Source: Armatimonadota bacterium
GTDB lineage: Bacteria; Sysuimicrobiota; Sysuimicrobiia; Sysuimicrobiales; Humicultoraceae
NCBI GenBank assembly: GCA_016198805.1
Contig: JACQHU010000051.1
Location: 1-7,987 of the forward strand
Direction: 5' to 3'
Length of the DNA stretch: 7,987 nucleotides
Part shown: one piece after another, positions 1 to 6,506 of the stretch
Layout: each line of letters opens with the position of its first letter
Position numbering within the stretch: position 1 is the first letter of the stretch
Position numbers and translations under genes: made by a program
The notes under the pieces: model-generated
Told to the model about the DNA's origin: nothing
The model's database searches: none
The model's input: the letters and a program-made list of their open reading frames with translations, nothing else

Positions 1-411
1 CTGCACAACCTGGGCGAAGGGCTGGCCATCGGCGCGGCGTACTCTGTCGGCGAGGTGGCGCTGGGGACCTTCCTGGTCCTGGGCTTCATGATCCACAACA
101 CGACGGAGGGGCTGGGGATCGTCGCGCCGCTGGCGACGGAGCGGCCGGGGCTGCAGCACTTCACGCTGCTCGGCCTGCTTGCCGGCGCCCCCACCATCCT
201 GGGGGCGTGGATCGGCGGCTTCGTCTACTCCCCGGTCTTCGCGACGCTGTTCCTGGCGATCGGTGCCGGGGCCATCTTCCAGGTCGTGTACGAGCTCGCC
301 CGCCTCGTGGTCCGCCAGGCGGGGGATGAACTGATGACCGCCACGAACTTCGCCGGCTTCACCACGGGCCTGGTGATCATGTACGTGACCGGGTTGTTCG
401 TGGCAGGCTAG
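1..411 (+). CDS. ZIP-family divalent metal transporter, C-terminal part (5' truncated by window edge)
   Basis: The open frame enters from the left edge and stops with TAG at 409-411, leaving 136 visible residues. Two histidine/glutamate motifs typical of the ZIP transport pathway are present: HNLGEG at visible residues 2-7 and HNTTEG at residues 32-37. In ZIP proteins these lie in adjacent membrane helices (TM4 and TM5) and bind the transported metal. The rest is hydrophobic, with helices around residues 21-31, 55-75, 78-100 and 115-135, which fits the last part of an inner-membrane ZIP permease. ZIP proteins import Zn, Fe or Mn into the cytoplasm; the substrate cannot be read from this fragment. 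The next gene starts 9 bases later and encodes a DtxR/MntR-type regulator, so co-transcription and metal-dependent control are likely. The N-terminal half and the promoter lie outside the window. Confidence 0.88.
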   Translation: MHNLGEGLAIGAAYSVGEVALGTFLVLGFMIHNTTEGLGIVAPLATERPGLQHFTLLGLLAGAPTILGAWIGGFVYSPVFATLFLAIGAGAIFQVVYELARLVVRQAGDELMTATNFAGFTTGLVIMYVTGLFVAG

Positions 412-420
412 GAGAGGACC

Positions 421-1095
421 ATGCCAGCACCGCTGAGCCAGGCCGTGGAAGACTACCTGAAGGCGATCTATGCGCTCGCGCAGCGCGAGCAGCCGGTGAC
501 GACCACCCGCCTGGCGCAGGAGATGCATGTCGCGCCGGCGTCCGCCACCAACATGATCAAGCGGCTGGCGCGGCTGCGCCTGGTGCGCCACACGCCCTAC
601 CGCGGCGTCGAACTGACGGACGCCGGACAGAAGATCGCTCTTGAGGTGATCCGGCACCACCGCCTGCTGGAACTCTACCTCAGCCGGCATCTGGGCGTCA
701 GCCTCGACCGCGTGCACGGCGAAGCCGACCGCCTCGAGCACGTGATCTCCGAAGACCTGGAGGAGCGCATCGCGGTGGCGCTGGGCGAGCCGTCGCTGGA
801 TCCCCACGGTGATCCGATCCCGACCCGGGAAGGGGCGGTGGCGGCGACGCCCGCCCGCCCGCTCTCGGCGACGGCTCCCGGGCAGAGGGGCGTCATCGCC
901 CGGGTCAGCGACCGCGACGCGAAAGTGGTGCGGGAACTGGCGGCCGCAGGGCTGCTGCCGGGTGCCTTCGTGGAGGTGGTCTCCACGCGTGCCCGTTCTC
1001 TCGACGTGCGGGTGGAAGGCCAGCGGCGCCGGATCGATGCAGCGCTGGCACGGGCGATCTATGTGAACCTCGAGGAAGAGACGCCGGTGGCCTAG
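421..1095 (+). CDS. DtxR/MntR-family metal-dependent transcriptional regulator with C-terminal FeoA-like domain
   Basis: This encodes 224 residues starting at ATG 421, preceded by GGAGAGG at 411-417. Residues 1-70 form the winged helix-turn-helix (EDYLKAIY at 10-17, recognition region around 38-52). Residues 75-135 form the metal-binding and dimerisation domain, with HHRLLE at 79-84 and HGEADRLEH at 99-107. Residues 153-218 resemble the SH3-like FeoA domain (GLLPG at 177-181). The length matches full-size DtxR/IdeR-type proteins rather than short MntR of about 140 residues. Aligned by eye, the position of DtxR Met10 is Asp11 and that of DtxR Cys102 is Asp103; carboxylates at these sites resemble MntR (Asp8, Glu99) more than iron-sensing DtxR. 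MntR Glu11 corresponds to Lys14, so the MntR-type binuclear site is probably incomplete. It likely senses Mn, Fe or Zn and controls its own operon with the upstream ZIP transporter. The metal identity is inference. Confidence 0.9.
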   Translation: MPAPLSQAVEDYLKAIYALAQREQPVTTTRLAQEMHVAPASATNMIKRLARLRLVRHTPYRGVELTDAGQKIALEVIRHHRLLELYLSRHLGVSLDRVHGEADRLEHVISEDLEERIAVALGEPSLDPHGDPIPTREGAVAATPARPLSATAPGQRGVIARVSDRDAKVVRELAAAGLLPGAFVEVVSTRARSLDVRVEGQRRRIDAALARAIYVNLEEETPVA

Positions 1096-1099
1096 CGGA

Positions 1100-1669
1100 A
1101 TGCGCCCCACGCAACAACTGATGGACGAGTTCGTCGTGGCCTCACACGGCGATCTGGACAAGGTGAAGGCGCTGCTGGCCGGCCAGCCCGTACTCATTCA
1201 GGCCCGGGCCAGGTGGGACGAGTCGGCGCTGGAGGCGGCAGCGCACACCGGCCAGCGTGAGATCGCCGAGTATCTGCTCTCAAAGGGCGCCGTCCTCGAC
1301 ATCTGCACCGCCGCGATGCTGGGCATGACGGATCGCGTCAGGGAGTTTCTCCAGGCCGATCCGGGCCTGGCGCACGGCGCGGGCGCCCACGGCATCCCCG
1401 TCCTGTTCTTTCCCGTGATTGCGGGGCATCGAGAGGTGGCGGAACTTCTCCGGACTTCCGGCGCGGACGTGAATGCCGGGGCGGGGGCCATGACGCCGCT
1501 CCACGGCGCGGCGGTGTTCGGTCAGGCGGAGATGGCCGCCTGGCTGCTCACTCAGGGCGCGGACGTCAACGCGCGGGACTTTCGCGGACAGACGCCGGTC
1601 CGGACGGCCATCCAGAACGGTCACGGCGAGGTGGCCGATCTGCTCAGACGAAGGGGCGGGACCGAATAG
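1100..1669 (+). CDS. Ankyrin-repeat protein
   Basis: This encodes 189 residues from ATG 1100, only 4 bases after the stop of the metalloregulator, so translation is probably coupled; a weak GGTGG at 1087-1090 is the only ribosome-binding-like sequence. The protein consists almost wholly of ankyrin repeats of about 33 residues: roughly 9-37, 41-66, 67-98, 99-128, 131-161 and 164-187. Consensus elements are clear in the later ones: GHREVAELLRTSGADVNA at 109-126, TPLHGAAVFGQAEMAAWLL at 132-150, and GADVNARDFRGQTP at 153-166. There is no signal peptide, membrane segment or catalytic domain, so it is probably a cytoplasmic protein-binding scaffold. Its partner is unknown. The operon position suggests a link to the regulator or to metal stress, but this is inference. 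Its 3' end converges on the BFN-domain gene. Confidence 0.88.
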   Translation: MRPTQQLMDEFVVASHGDLDKVKALLAGQPVLIQARARWDESALEAAAHTGQREIAEYLLSKGAVLDICTAAMLGMTDRVREFLQADPGLAHGAGAHGIPVLFFPVIAGHREVAELLRTSGADVNAGAGAMTPLHGAAVFGQAEMAAWLLTQGADVNARDFRGQTPVRTAIQNGHGEVADLLRRRGGTE

Positions 1670-1677
1670 AGACGCGC

Positions 1678-1697
1678 GGCGCCCGGGTGCGGGCGCC
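1678..1697. terminator. GC-rich hairpin between convergent genes (possible bidirectional transcription end)
   Basis: GGCGCCC at 1678-1684 pairs perfectly with GGGCGCC at 1691-1697 around a 6-base loop, giving a 7-bp all-GC stem. It lies 9 bases after the ankyrin gene stop and 31 bases beyond the 3' end of the BFN gene on the opposite strand. No T-tract follows on either strand, so it is not a classical intrinsic terminator. It may still limit read-through between the two converging transcripts. Confidence 0.45.
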
Positions 1698-1727
1698 CCG
1701 CACGGTGAACGCAGGCCCGGCTGCGGC

Positions 1728-2237
1728 CTAGTGGACGGTGCGGCGGAAGTCCTCGGGCTTGACGCGCTCGAGGAACTTCCGAAACTCCTGCGGATCGAGT
1801 TCGTCTTCCAGCCCGCTGGTCTTCCCCTCGACGTCGGCGCTTCGGCGGAGCGCGATGCCCTGGGTGGCGACCTTGTCCTCGACGAAGATCGGCGCATCAG
1901 CCCGCAGCGCCAGCGCGATGGCGTCGCTCGGACGGGAGTCGATGACGAAGGCCGTGCCGTTCCGACTGAGGTGGATCTCGGCAAAGTAGGTGGCGTCCCG
2001 GACGTCGCTGACCACGACCCGGGTGACCTTGGCCTGCAGCTGCTCCAGCACGTTGTGGAGGAGGTCGTGCGTCATCGGTCGCGGCGGCTGCACGCTCTGG
2101 AGACGCATCGCGATTGCCATCGCCTCGGCCTGCCCGATCCAGATCGGCAGCGCGATGGTTTCTTCCTCGTCGACGAGGAGGACCACGGGATTGTTCTGCT
2201 GATCGAGCGCGACACGACGCACCTTCATCAGGCGCAC
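1728..2237 (-). CDS. Bifunctional nuclease (BFN/DUF151) domain protein
   Basis: This encodes 169 residues on the minus strand. The GTG start at 2237 is chosen because AGGGGAG at 2250-2244 lies 6 bases upstream; the in-frame ATG at 2228 would be too far from it. The BFN domain covers most of the protein: LPIWIG at 30-35, an EAMAIAMRLQ helix at 38-47, RPMTHDLL at 53-60, IDSRPSDAIALALR at 99-112 and PIFVEDKV at 116-123. The acidic C-terminal tail ends in a FRKFLERVKPEDF segment at 152-164, a common ending in this family. BFN-domain proteins have been reported to have DNase and RNase activity, and the Thermotoga member is structurally characterised, but the cellular role in most bacteria is unclear. 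It is a soluble cytoplasmic protein without a signal peptide. It lies downstream of the phoD-like gene but has its own promoter, so it may be expressed separately. Confidence 0.92.
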   Translation of the reverse strand: MRLMKVRRVALDQQNNPVVLLVDEEETIALPIWIGQAEAMAIAMRLQSVQPPRPMTHDLLHNVLEQLQAKVTRVVVSDVRDATYFAEIHLSRNGTAFVIDSRPSDAIALALRADAPIFVEDKVATQGIALRRSADVEGKTSGLEDELDPQEFRKFLERVKPEDFRRTVH

Positions 2238-2243
2238 AGCAGA

Positions 2244-2250
2244 CTCCCCT
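2244..2250 (-). promoter_or_regulatory. Ribosome binding site deciding the GTG start of the BFN gene
   Basis: Read on the minus strand, AGGGGAG lies 6 bases before the GTG at 2237. This supports the GTG over the ATG nine bases further into the frame. Confidence 0.7.
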
Positions 2251-2281
2251 TTCCGCCGGTAGCAGCCGGATCTATACGCAT

Positions 2282-2312
2282 ATTATAGCAGACTCGATCG
2301 CCGCCATTGTAA
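2282..2312 (-). promoter_or_regulatory. Sigma-70-type promoter of the BFN gene
   Basis: On the minus strand a perfect TATAAT occupies 2287-2282 in an otherwise GC-rich context, 44 bases before the GTG start. The best -35 candidate is the weak TTACAA at 2312-2307 with a 19-base spacer, longer than ideal. The start of transcription would be near 2275, giving a leader of about 38 bases. The site lies just past the stop codon of the upstream phosphatase gene (2321-2323), so it could drive the BFN gene independently. Confidence 0.55.
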
Positions 2313-2320
2313 CGTTCGTG

Positions 2321-3850
2321 TCATGACGCCGCGACCAACACCAGCGGCGTCCGGCACACCGGACGCCCGGCCGCGTCCCTGGGCGTGATGATCACCATCC
2401 GCGCCGCGCTGCTCACCTCGACGGTGGCGTACGTGAACCGGTCGAGGACCGCACACGAGAGCCCCAGGCCCTGAGGCAGCGGCGTCTGGAGGAACGCCGC
2501 AAAGGCCGGCACCACCGCAGGCCCCACGACCTGGGCGATCTCCGCCGCGAAGGTGTTGGTCGCCATCGGGCCCACGACAACCTCCTTCATGCCCGTCCGC
2601 TCGCCGCCGAACGTGCCCAGCCAGATGTCGTTGACGAGGACCGCGTGCGTGTCGGCGCTGAGCCAGACGATGTTCTTAATATTCCCCGCACGGATAGCGT
2701 TCAAGACCTCCGCGCGTTCGGCGGCGTAGCCTTCCCACCGATCGTAGGGGCTGGCGAAGAACTCCTGGATCGGGACCTGGCTGACGATGAACTTCCAGGT
2801 CGCCTGGCTGCGCTGGAGTCCCTGCAGCAGCCAGGTTTTCTGTTCCGGACCAAGGAGCGTCCGGTTGGGGTCGGCCAGCGCGGCCAGACACTCCGGGGGC
2901 ACCGGCAGGGCCATCTGAGGGAGCAACGGCGCGAACGCCAGGCGGAGCGGCGCAGGCAGCGTGGGCGCGAGATCGGAACTGCGGCTCGCCGGCGGGTTCG
3001 CGCATGCCGGGGTCTTGGAGACCTGGCGGCTGCGGGACGATCGCAGGTCCAGGATGAACAGTTCGACCTCCCGGCCCCAGCGGAACGAGCGGTAGAGCCG
3101 GTGAAGGGGCTGTTCGGTCACAGGCCAGGCTTCGAAGAACGCCCGACGCCCGGCCGCGAGTTTCGCGGGGGCGACGGTTTCAGAGTCATAGTCGTTCTCG
3201 ACCTCGTGATCGTCCCAGGTGACCACCATGGTGGTGGCCCGCATCAGCGCCTGCAGGGCCGGGATGGACTGGCTCTCGCGGTACTTTGCCCGGTACTCTT
3301 CCAGGGTCGCGGCGCGCTGCGGCGCGTGCGACGAGTCACTGTAGATGGTGTCGCCCACGAACAGGAAGAGGTCGGGCCGGTCCGCGGCCACGGTCTGCAG
3401 CAGATCGAACGCGTGCACCGGCGCGCCGCCTGTATGCGTGCCGTCGGCGTCGCCTGAAAACGCCAGCCGGAGATCCGCGCCGGCACCATCAGGTGGCGCG
3501 GTGACCAACGTCCCCACCGCGGAGTACGCGCCTGCTCCGGCCCTGAACCGGTACGCATACCGCGTCCCGGGCCGCAGGCCCGTCGCCACCACCTTCACCG
3601 TGCCGCCGCGATCCGGCAGGGGCGTCACCTCAGCGGTGAACGTCGGCGTCCCGGCCGCACCATCGGGCCAGACGTCCACCGCGACCGGCAGGAGGCGCCC
3701 CAGGCGGGTCCAGAGCACCGCGGTAGTCGGCGTGACATCGCCGGCGGCCACGCCGGAGGGGAAGAGGAGGGCGACCTGCGAGATGCCGGGGACTGCCGCG
3801 ATGGCTGACACCACGGCGAGGACCACGATGCCGGGGAGCGCGCGACGCAT
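2321..3850 (-). CDS. PhoD-like secreted alkaline phosphatase / phosphodiesterase
   Basis: This encodes 509 residues from the ATG at 3850; the longer reading from a TTG at 3910 has no ribosome site and lacks a signal peptide at its start. Residues 1-25 look like a signal peptide (MRRALPGIVVLAVVSAIAAV), with a paired arginine that could suit Tat export, though a full Tat motif is not evident. Residues 29-120 form the PhoD N-terminal beta domain (FPSGVAAGD, TAVLWTR). The metallophosphatase domain follows: FSGDAD at 131-136, FVGDTIY at 164-170, WDDHEVENDYD at 212-222 and SADTHA at 398-403. The first motif differs from classical PhoD, which has a cysteine (SCQ) that binds iron; here Gly/Asp occupy that place. 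Four other cysteines (283, 321, 466, 499) could form disulfides in the exported protein. The likely role is release of phosphate from organic phosphoesters outside the membrane. No pho box or strong ribosome site was seen upstream. Confidence 0.88.
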   Translation of the reverse strand: MRRALPGIVVLAVVSAIAAVPGISQVALLFPSGVAAGDVTPTTAVLWTRLGRLLPVAVDVWPDGAAGTPTFTAEVTPLPDRGGTVKVVATGLRPGTRYAYRFRAGAGAYSAVGTLVTAPPDGAGADLRLAFSGDADGTHTGGAPVHAFDLLQTVAADRPDLFLFVGDTIYSDSSHAPQRAATLEEYRAKYRESQSIPALQALMRATTMVVTWDDHEVENDYDSETVAPAKLAAGRRAFFEAWPVTEQPLHRLYRSFRWGREVELFILDLRSSRSRQVSKTPACANPPASRSSDLAPTLPAPLRLAFAPLLPQMALPVPPECLAALADPNRTLLGPEQKTWLLQGLQRSQATWKFIVSQVPIQEFFASPYDRWEGYAAERAEVLNAIRAGNIKNIVWLSADTHAVLVNDIWLGTFGGERTGMKEVVVGPMATNTFAAEIAQVVGPAVVPAFAAFLQTPLPQGLGLSCAVLDRFTYATVEVSSAARMVIITPRDAAGRPVCRTPLVLVAAS

Positions 3851-3910
3851 GGGCCAGGGATTCGTGTCGCTTTGCCGAAACCCTCTGCGCGGGACGGCGT
3901 GCCCGATCAA

Positions 3911-3916
3911 GGGAGG
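3911..3916 (+). promoter_or_regulatory. Ribosome binding site deciding the GTG start of lemA
   Basis: GGGAGG lies 7 bases upstream of the GTG at 3924. The open frame extends much further left, but that extension overlaps the phosphatase gene and is not LemA-like, so this site sets the true start. Confidence 0.75.
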
Positions 3917-3923
3917 TGGCCGC

Positions 3924-4466
3924 GTGATTTACGTTGTGGGCGTCCTGGTGCTGATCGCGTTGTACGTGATTGCGCTCTACAACCGCCTGATCGTGCACCG
4001 GAACCGGTGCGACAACTCCTGGTCGCAGATCGACGTGCAGCTCCGCCGGCGGTACGACCTGATCCCCAATCTGGTCGAGACGGTCAAGGGCTATGCGAGC
4101 CACGAGCGCGAAGTCTTCGAGCGGGTCACCGAAGCGCGCGCCCGGGCCATCGCCGCCGGCTCGGTCCGCGAACAGGGCCAGGCGGAGAATATGCTGACCC
4201 AGGCGCTGCGCAGCCTGTTTGCAGTGGCCGAGAACTACCCACAGTTGCGGGCCAGCGAGAACTTCATGCAGCTCCAGGAAGAGCTGAGCGGGACCGAGAG
4301 CAAGATCGCGTTTGCCCGGCAGTTCTACAACGACACCGTCCTGCGGTACAACAACGCCCGGCAGGCGTTGCCCGCGGTGCTGCTGGCCGGCTGGTTTGGC
4401 TTCGGCGCACGCGAGTATTTTGAGATGGAAGAGGCCGCGCGGGAGCCGGTCAAGGTAGCGTTCTAG
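3924..4466 (+). CDS. lemA: LemA family membrane protein
   Basis: This encodes 180 residues from GTG 3924, with GGGAGG at 3911-3916. A single N-terminal membrane anchor (residues 2-19, VGVLVLIALYVIALYN) is followed by the LemA signature: LYNRLIVHRNRCDNSWSQID around 18-37, LRRRYDLIPNLVETVKGY at 40-57, HEREVFERVTEARA at 60-73, and the C-terminal ESKIAFARQFYNDTVLRYN around 125-143. The bulk is long alpha-helical coiled structure, expected outside the membrane. Length agrees with the family (about 180-200). The molecular function of LemA is not settled; it often occurs beside genes for HtpX-type proteases or TPM-domain proteins. Here an HtpX homologue follows after 36 bases in the same direction, so the two are probably co-transcribed. 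The gene starts 73 bases from the divergent phosphatase gene, so both promoters must lie in or near that short gap. Confidence 0.93.
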   Translation: MIYVVGVLVLIALYVIALYNRLIVHRNRCDNSWSQIDVQLRRRYDLIPNLVETVKGYASHEREVFERVTEARARAIAAGSVREQGQAENMLTQALRSLFAVAENYPQLRASENFMQLQEELSGTESKIAFARQFYNDTVLRYNNARQALPAVLLAGWFGFGAREYFEMEEAAREPVKVAF

Positions 4467-4502
4467 CCGCTCGCCGTGACGCTGTAGCTCCCCTCCGCGT
4501 CC

Positions 4503-5417
4503 GTGTACCAGGCCATCGAGGGCAACCTCCGCCGGACCTGGATCCTCTTCGTCGGGTTCGTGCTCGTCGTCGCCGCGCTGGGATACGTGTTCGGTGTCCT
4601 GACCGACTTCGGGTATGCCGGCGCGGTGATCGCCGCGGTCGTGGCGATCCTCGGGGCCTGGGGCAGTTACTACTACAGCGACCAGATCGTGCTCTCGATC
4701 AGCGGGGCCCATCCGGCGCCTCGCGAGCAGTACCCTTACCTGTTCAACACGGTCGAAGGCCTGGCGATTGCCGCCGGCCTCCCGGTCCCCCGCCTGTACC
4801 TGATCGACGATTCGGCGCCCAACGCGTTCGCCACCGGCCGGGATCCCCAGCATGCCGCGATCGTGGTGACCACCGGCCTGCTCGACAAACTCGACCGCCT
4901 GGAACTTGAGGGGGTCATCGCCCACGAGATGGCGCACATCCAGAACTACGACATCCGGCTGGCGACCATCACGGCGGTCCTGGTCGGCATGGTCGCCCTG
5001 ATGAGCGACTGGCTGCTGCGCAGCATGCGGTGGGGACGTCGCCGCGGCAGCCGGGAAGGAGGCGGGGGCAGTGGCCTGCTGGTGCTGGCGGGGGCGGCGC
5101 TGGCCATCCTGGCGCCCATCGCCGCGCAGCTCATGCGGCTGGCCATCTCCCGCGGCCGCGAGTACCTGGCGGATGCCTCCGGCGCGATGCTCACGCGGTA
5201 TCCGGACGGCCTGGCCAGCGCGCTGGAGAAGATCGCGGCCGATCCCGAACCGCTGGAAGCGGCGAACAAGGCCACCGCGCATCTGTATATCATCAATCCG
5301 CTGCGGGAGTGGGGCGGGTGGGTGAACAGTCTGTTCGACACGCACCCGCCTGTCGAGGAACGCATCCGCCGCCTCCGCGGGATGGTCGAAGGCGCCGGGG
5401 TGATGCCGGGTCGGTAA
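4503..5417 (+). CDS. htpX: HtpX-like M48 family membrane zinc metalloprotease
   Basis: This encodes 304 residues from GTG 4503. An in-frame TAG at 4485-4487 rules out a start much further left, and the N-terminus (MYQAIEGNLRRTW) matches the usual HtpX beginning. There is no recognisable ribosome binding site, so translation may depend on the upstream lemA. Two membrane helices lie at about 12-31 and 38-57. The zinc site is HEMAH at 141-145 (ligands H141 and H145, catalytic E142), with E220 in the RGREYLADASGA motif as the expected third ligand. Further hydrophobic segments lie at 154-172 and 191-212, separated by a basic, glycine-rich linker at 177-191. The family ending FDTHPPVEERIRRL is at 278-291. 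HtpX-type proteases degrade misfolded or damaged membrane proteins in the cytoplasmic membrane. Pairing with lemA is a recurrent arrangement and points to membrane quality control. Confidence 0.94.
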   Translation: MYQAIEGNLRRTWILFVGFVLVVAALGYVFGVLTDFGYAGAVIAAVVAILGAWGSYYYSDQIVLSISGAHPAPREQYPYLFNTVEGLAIAAGLPVPRLYLIDDSAPNAFATGRDPQHAAIVVTTGLLDKLDRLELEGVIAHEMAHIQNYDIRLATITAVLVGMVALMSDWLLRSMRWGRRRGSREGGGGSGLLVLAGAALAILAPIAAQLMRLAISRGREYLADASGAMLTRYPDGLASALEKIAADPEPLEAANKATAHLYIINPLREWGGWVNSLFDTHPPVEERIRRLRGMVEGAGVMPGR

Positions 5418-5436
5418 GGCCGGGTCGGTCATCAGG

Positions 5437-5469
5437 CGCCGCGCGGACCTCGCGTGCGAGGACGCGGCG
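5437..5469. terminator. Imperfect GC-rich hairpin downstream of htpX
   Basis: CGCCGCG at 5437-5443 pairs with CGCGGCG at 5463-5469. Inside it, CCTCG at 5448-5452 pairs with CGAGG at 5457-5461 around a 4-base loop, with an asymmetric internal loop (4 bases against 1). It begins 19 bases after the htpX stop within a 138-base intergenic gap. No T-run follows, so it could be a weak terminator, an RNA-stabilising 3' structure, or a chance consequence of the GC content. Confidence 0.35.
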
Positions 5470-5542
5470 TCGCGGGCAGGAGACCAGGAGCGCGGGGCGA
5501 AATGAGCAGGGCGCATGTGCGCGAGTAGGCCGGAGATACTCC

Positions 5543-5550
5543 AGAGGGGG
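5543..5550 (+). promoter_or_regulatory. Ribosome binding site of the LysM/NlpC gene
   Basis: AGAGGGGG is followed by 5 bases and then GTG at 5556. It supports this GTG, which also places a complete signal peptide at the N-terminus. Confidence 0.7.
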
Positions 5551-5555
5551 CGATC

Positions 5556-6470
5556 GTGCGGGGAATAGTTGCAGGTTTCGTTGTCGCGATCTCCGTTTTC
5601 CTGGCCGCCACCGATCCGGCCCTGGCGGCTGCAGCACAGAGCAGCACTGACATCTACCGCGTCCGCCCCGGGGACACCCTGTGGGCGCTGGCGCAGCGCT
5701 TCGGCACATCTCCCGAACACCTGGCGTCGCTGAACGGCATGGCCCCAGATGCCATCCTGCAGATCGGCCAGCCGCTGAAGGTTCCTCGCGCGGCCGTCCG
5801 TCCCGGCGCCGTCGCAGCCGCGGCGCCACCGGCTGCGACCACGAGGACGGCCACCACGATCTACCGGATCCGCGAGGGCGATACCCTGTGGGCGCTTGCG
5901 CGGAGGTTTGGGACGACGCCCGTGCGCCTGGCCGCGATGAACCGCATCAGGCTCGACGCCACGCTGCAGATCGGCCAGCGGCTGACCGTTCCCTCGCCGG
6001 CGGGGGCTAAGGCGCTGGCGGCGTCCGGGACGCCCGCGACCAAGCAGGAGGCCGTCACCCCGGCGATGCGCGCGCGCCTGGCCGCGCTCCCGTCGCGCGG
6101 CCCCAAATGGGCCTCGACCATCGTCGCGCTCTCGACGCGCTACCTGGGTGTCCGGTACCGGTGGGGAGGGACGACGCCCAAAGGGTTTGACTGCTCGGGG
6201 TTTTTGAATTTCGTGTTCGAACGCACGGGCGTCGAGTTGCCGAGGACGACCTACGTGATGTTCGAATCCGGGACGCCGGTACCGCGCGATCAACTTCAGG
6301 TTGGGGACATCGTGTTCTTCCAGACGCTCCAGCCCGGCCCGTCGCATGCCGGCGTCTATCTCGGCGACGGCCGGTTCATCCACTCGTCATCTGGATTCGG
6401 CCGCGTGACCATCACCCCGATGGATCACCGGTACTACGCACCGCGCTACCTGGGCGCCCGCCGCTTCTGA
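5556..6470 (+). CDS. Secreted peptidoglycan hydrolase: two LysM domains plus NlpC/P60 endopeptidase
   Basis: This encodes 304 residues from GTG 5556. Residues 1-24 are a signal peptide (hydrophobic VAGFVVAISVFLAA, probable cleavage after PALA at 21-24). LysM 1 spans 33-77 and LysM 2 spans 102-146; both carry GDTLWALA and LQIGQ and share 29 of 44 aligned residues, so they look like a recent tandem duplication. An Ala/Pro/Thr-rich linker (78-101) separates them. The NlpC/P60 domain occupies about 187-304: catalytic Cys213 in FDCSGF, His264 in SHAGVYLG and His276 in FIHSSS form the expected Cys-His-His set. The enzyme should bind glycan strands through LysM and cut stem-peptide bonds (typically D-Glu to diamino acid) in the wall, for growth or separation. 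It follows lemA and htpX in the same direction after 138 bases, and may be separately expressed given the hairpin in the gap. Confidence 0.95.
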   Translation: MRGIVAGFVVAISVFLAATDPALAAAAQSSTDIYRVRPGDTLWALAQRFGTSPEHLASLNGMAPDAILQIGQPLKVPRAAVRPGAVAAAAPPAATTRTATTIYRIREGDTLWALARRFGTTPVRLAAMNRIRLDATLQIGQRLTVPSPAGAKALAASGTPATKQEAVTPAMRARLAALPSRGPKWASTIVALSTRYLGVRYRWGGTTPKGFDCSGFLNFVFERTGVELPRTTYVMFESGTPVPRDQLQVGDIVFFQTLQPGPSHAGVYLGDGRFIHSSSGFGRVTITPMDHRYYAPRYLGARRF

Positions 6471-6506
6471 TGCCTGAGGCCTGACCGAGGATTGCCGGAC
6501 CGGGGA

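Noticed and set aside
1731..2288. A 185-codon plus-strand frame across the BFN gene
   Set aside because: It is antisense to a well-recognised BFN-domain gene with a promoter and ribosome site, and has no motif of its own.
3345..3923. A long N-terminal extension of the lemA frame
   Set aside because: It overlaps the phosphatase coding region and is not LemA-like. GGGAGG before GTG 3924 and the membrane anchor right after it fix the start.
3630..6383. A 917-codon open frame on the minus strand
   Set aside because: It runs antisense to lemA, htpX and the NlpC gene, is very rich in Arg, Gly, Pro and His, and shows no domain. It is a GC-rich shadow of the real genes.
6471..6506. Possible terminator between the converging NlpC gene and the sulfotransferase remnant
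   Set aside because: Only very short complementary stretches such as GCC/GGC are present, with no stable stem or T-tract.
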